A stretch of DNA of 13,592 nucleotides, from assembly GCA_013203565.1 (NCBI GenBank), contig JABMPZ010000046.1, forward strand, positions 1 through 13,592. Reading direction: 5' to 3'. Origin of the DNA: Parcubacteria group bacterium (lineage in GTDB: Bacteria; Patescibacteriota; Minisyncoccia; Minisyncoccales; CG1-02-41-26). Below the pieces are notes generated by a model that worked only from the letters and a program-made list of their open reading frames with translations, searched no databases and was not told where the DNA came from. Position 1 is the first letter of the stretch, and every line of letters starts with the position of its first letter. Position numbers and translations under genes: made by a program. Positions 12,591 through 13,592 of the stretch are shown here, one piece after another.

Positions 12591-12932
12591 TTAAAATTTA
12601 AGACCGCCTTCTCTTGCTCCCTCTGCTACTGCTTTTATTCTACCGTGATATTTGTATCCTCCTCTGTCAAAAACTACTTTTCCAATCTTCTTTTCTTTTG
12701 CTTTTTCTGCAATCAACTTACCAACTTCTACTGCTATCTCTGTCTTATTTCCCTTCTTTATACCTTTGTCCCCTGCTGTGACTATAGTATGTCCTTTTTC
12801 ATCATCAATCAATTGGGCATAAATATGTGTATTCGTTCTGGTAACACAAAAACGAGGCACGGCAACGGTTCCTGATATCTTTGCTCTAACTCTTTTATGT
12901 CTTCTTTGTTTTTTAATTTGTTTCTTCAACAT
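12591..12932 (-). CDS. rplR: 50S ribosomal protein L18 (uL18)
   Basis: 5S rRNA-binding large-subunit protein uL18. The basic N-terminus KKQRRHKRVRAKISGT is followed by PRFCVTRTNTHIYAQLIDDE, VGKLIAEKAKEKKIGKVVFD and the typical ending RGGYKYHGRIKAVAEGAREGGLKF (the last residues match the family). Length is 113 aa. It sits between rplF (4-base gap) and rpsE (5-base gap), the universal spc order. Confidence 0.97.
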   Translation of the reverse strand: MLKKQIKKQRRHKRVRAKISGTVAVPRFCVTRTNTHIYAQLIDDEKGHTIVTAGDKGIKKGNKTEIAVEVGKLIAEKAKEKKIGKVVFDRGGYKYHGRIKAVAEGAREGGLKF

Positions 12933-12936
12933 AAGA

Positions 12937-13485
12937 TTATTTTGTTGTACCTGCAGCTTTCTTGCCTTCTTTCCTTCTTATCTTTTCTCCTTCATATTTA
13001 ATACCCTTACCTTTATATGGCTCTGGTTTTCTATGTGCCCTTATTTTCGCAGCAAACTCACCTACTTGTTGTCTGTCTATTCCTGAAATAGTGATAAAAT
13101 TCTTCTCTGTTGAAACAACTAATCCATCTGGCACCTGCATCTCTATTGGATGAGAATAACCAACTTCTACTTTTAACATCTTATCACCTTGCATTGATGC
13201 TTTATATCCAACACCAACAAGCTCAAGCTTTTTCTCAAATCCATCTGTAACTCCTTTAACAAAATTCTGCAATAATGCTCTAGTTAAACCCCAAAAAGCA
13301 GGGCTGGTTTTTGTTTTTCTTTTTAATGAAATAATAAGTTGATTTTCTTTTTGCACAACTAAAATATCATCAGATATATTCTGTGTTAATTCTCCCTTAG
13401 GGCCTTTGATAGTAACTTTATCATCTTGTATCTTCACCTCAACGCCCTGTGGTAATTCAATTGGTTGTTTTCCTATTCTTGACAT
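12937..13485 (-). CDS. rplF: 50S ribosomal protein L6 (uL6)
   Basis: Large-subunit protein uL6 near the factor-binding site. It has two repeated L6 domains. The start is MSRIGKQPIELPQGVEV, the middle LELVGVGYKASMQGDKM begins domain two, and the late KIRAHRKPEPYKGKGIKYEG is the family's best signature. The ATG at 13485 gives 182 aa with the canonical first residues. A TTG five codons upstream is in frame but would overlap the rpsH stop region and is not needed. The Lys/Ala-rich tail is slightly longer than usual. Confidence 0.97.
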   Translation of the reverse strand: MSRIGKQPIELPQGVEVKIQDDKVTIKGPKGELTQNISDDILVVQKENQLIISLKRKTKTSPAFWGLTRALLQNFVKGVTDGFEKKLELVGVGYKASMQGDKMLKVEVGYSHPIEMQVPDGLVVSTEKNFITISGIDRQQVGEFAAKIRAHRKPEPYKGKGIKYEGEKIRRKEGKKAAGTTK

Positions 13486-13493
13486 AATTTTAT

Positions 13494-13592
13494 TTACCAA
13501 ATTTCAATTAGTACTTCACCGCCAATGTTTTGTTTCTTTGATTCTTGGTCGGTTAACAAACCTTTTGTAGTAGAAATAATAGCCATACCATA
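13494..13592 (-). CDS. rpsH: 30S ribosomal protein S8 (uS8), C-terminal fragment
   Basis: Partial gene cut by the window edge: only the last 32 codons and the TAA stop are present. The translation reads YGMAIISTTKGLLTDQESKK and then QNIGGEVLIEIW, matching the conserved S8 end (G-x-A-I-x-S-T-x-K-G, T-D-x-E, GGEV, final W). S8 binds the central domain of 16S rRNA. Its stop lies 8 bases before the rplF ATG, in the normal S8-L6 order. Confidence 0.93.
   Translation of the reverse strand, partial: YGMAIISTTKGLLTDQESKKQNIGGEVLIEIW

Noticed and set aside
12937..13500. TTG start for L6 giving five extra residues
   Set aside because: The ATG at 13485 gives the canonical MSRIGK start, and the TTG overlaps the rpsH stop region.
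1..13592. CRISPR arrays, tRNA or rRNA genes
   Set aside because: No spaced direct repeats, cloverleaf patterns or rRNA signatures were seen on either strand.

Overview
The window is one continuous block of minus-strand genes. It runs from the 3' end of rpsH at the right edge to rpsI at the left. It carries the distal part of the bacterial ribosomal-protein superoperon (spc plus alpha, then rplM-rpsI). In transcription order the genes are rpsH (partial), rplF, rplR, rpsE, rplO, secY, adk, map, three small unrecognised genes, galT, tpiA, a membrane-anchored protein with a baseplate-J-like segment, infA, rpmJ, rpsM, rpsK, rpsD, rpoA, rplQ, rplM and rpsI. No plus-strand gene is supported.

The organism is a low-GC bacterium, most likely a Candidate Phyla Radiation (Patescibacteria) member of Parcubacteria type. 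Four things point this way. uL30 is absent between S5 and L15, which are only one base apart. L13 is short. The alpha subunit of RNA polymerase has the diverged Parcubacteria-like look. The single-pass protein upstream of infA resembles a family common in these genomes. TGA is used as a normal stop (the ATGA overlaps at rplQ/rplM and adk/map), so the UGA=Gly code of Gracilibacteria/SR1 does not apply. This placement is inference from gene content.

Right part (10366-13592): ribosomal proteins and the SecY translocon channel, spaced by 1-11 bases. Middle part (7629-10365): a 290-base secY-adk spacer with two inverted-repeat structures, then the overlapping adk-map pair. Next come three short genes that, unlike every other gene here, have near-perfect Shine-Dalgarno sequences, and they end at a clear intrinsic terminator. 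Left of the terminator lie a palindrome and a probable extended -10 promoter. From there galT-tpiA-membrane protein lead into infA-rpmJ and the alpha operon.

The intergenic gaps are unusually rich in inverted repeats: 2395-2471, 4057-4096, 4256-4271, 7715-7760, 7801-7842, 10084-10119 and 10166-10352. Two of them share the core GACGATCGTC inside unrelated but self-paired arms. One of about 187 nt folds into a long rod whose G-U pairs favour a plus-strand RNA. These structures and the strong-SD small-gene cluster are the best candidates for something undescribed. The window begins inside a (GTAG)n microsatellite, so the left edge may be an assembly boundary.
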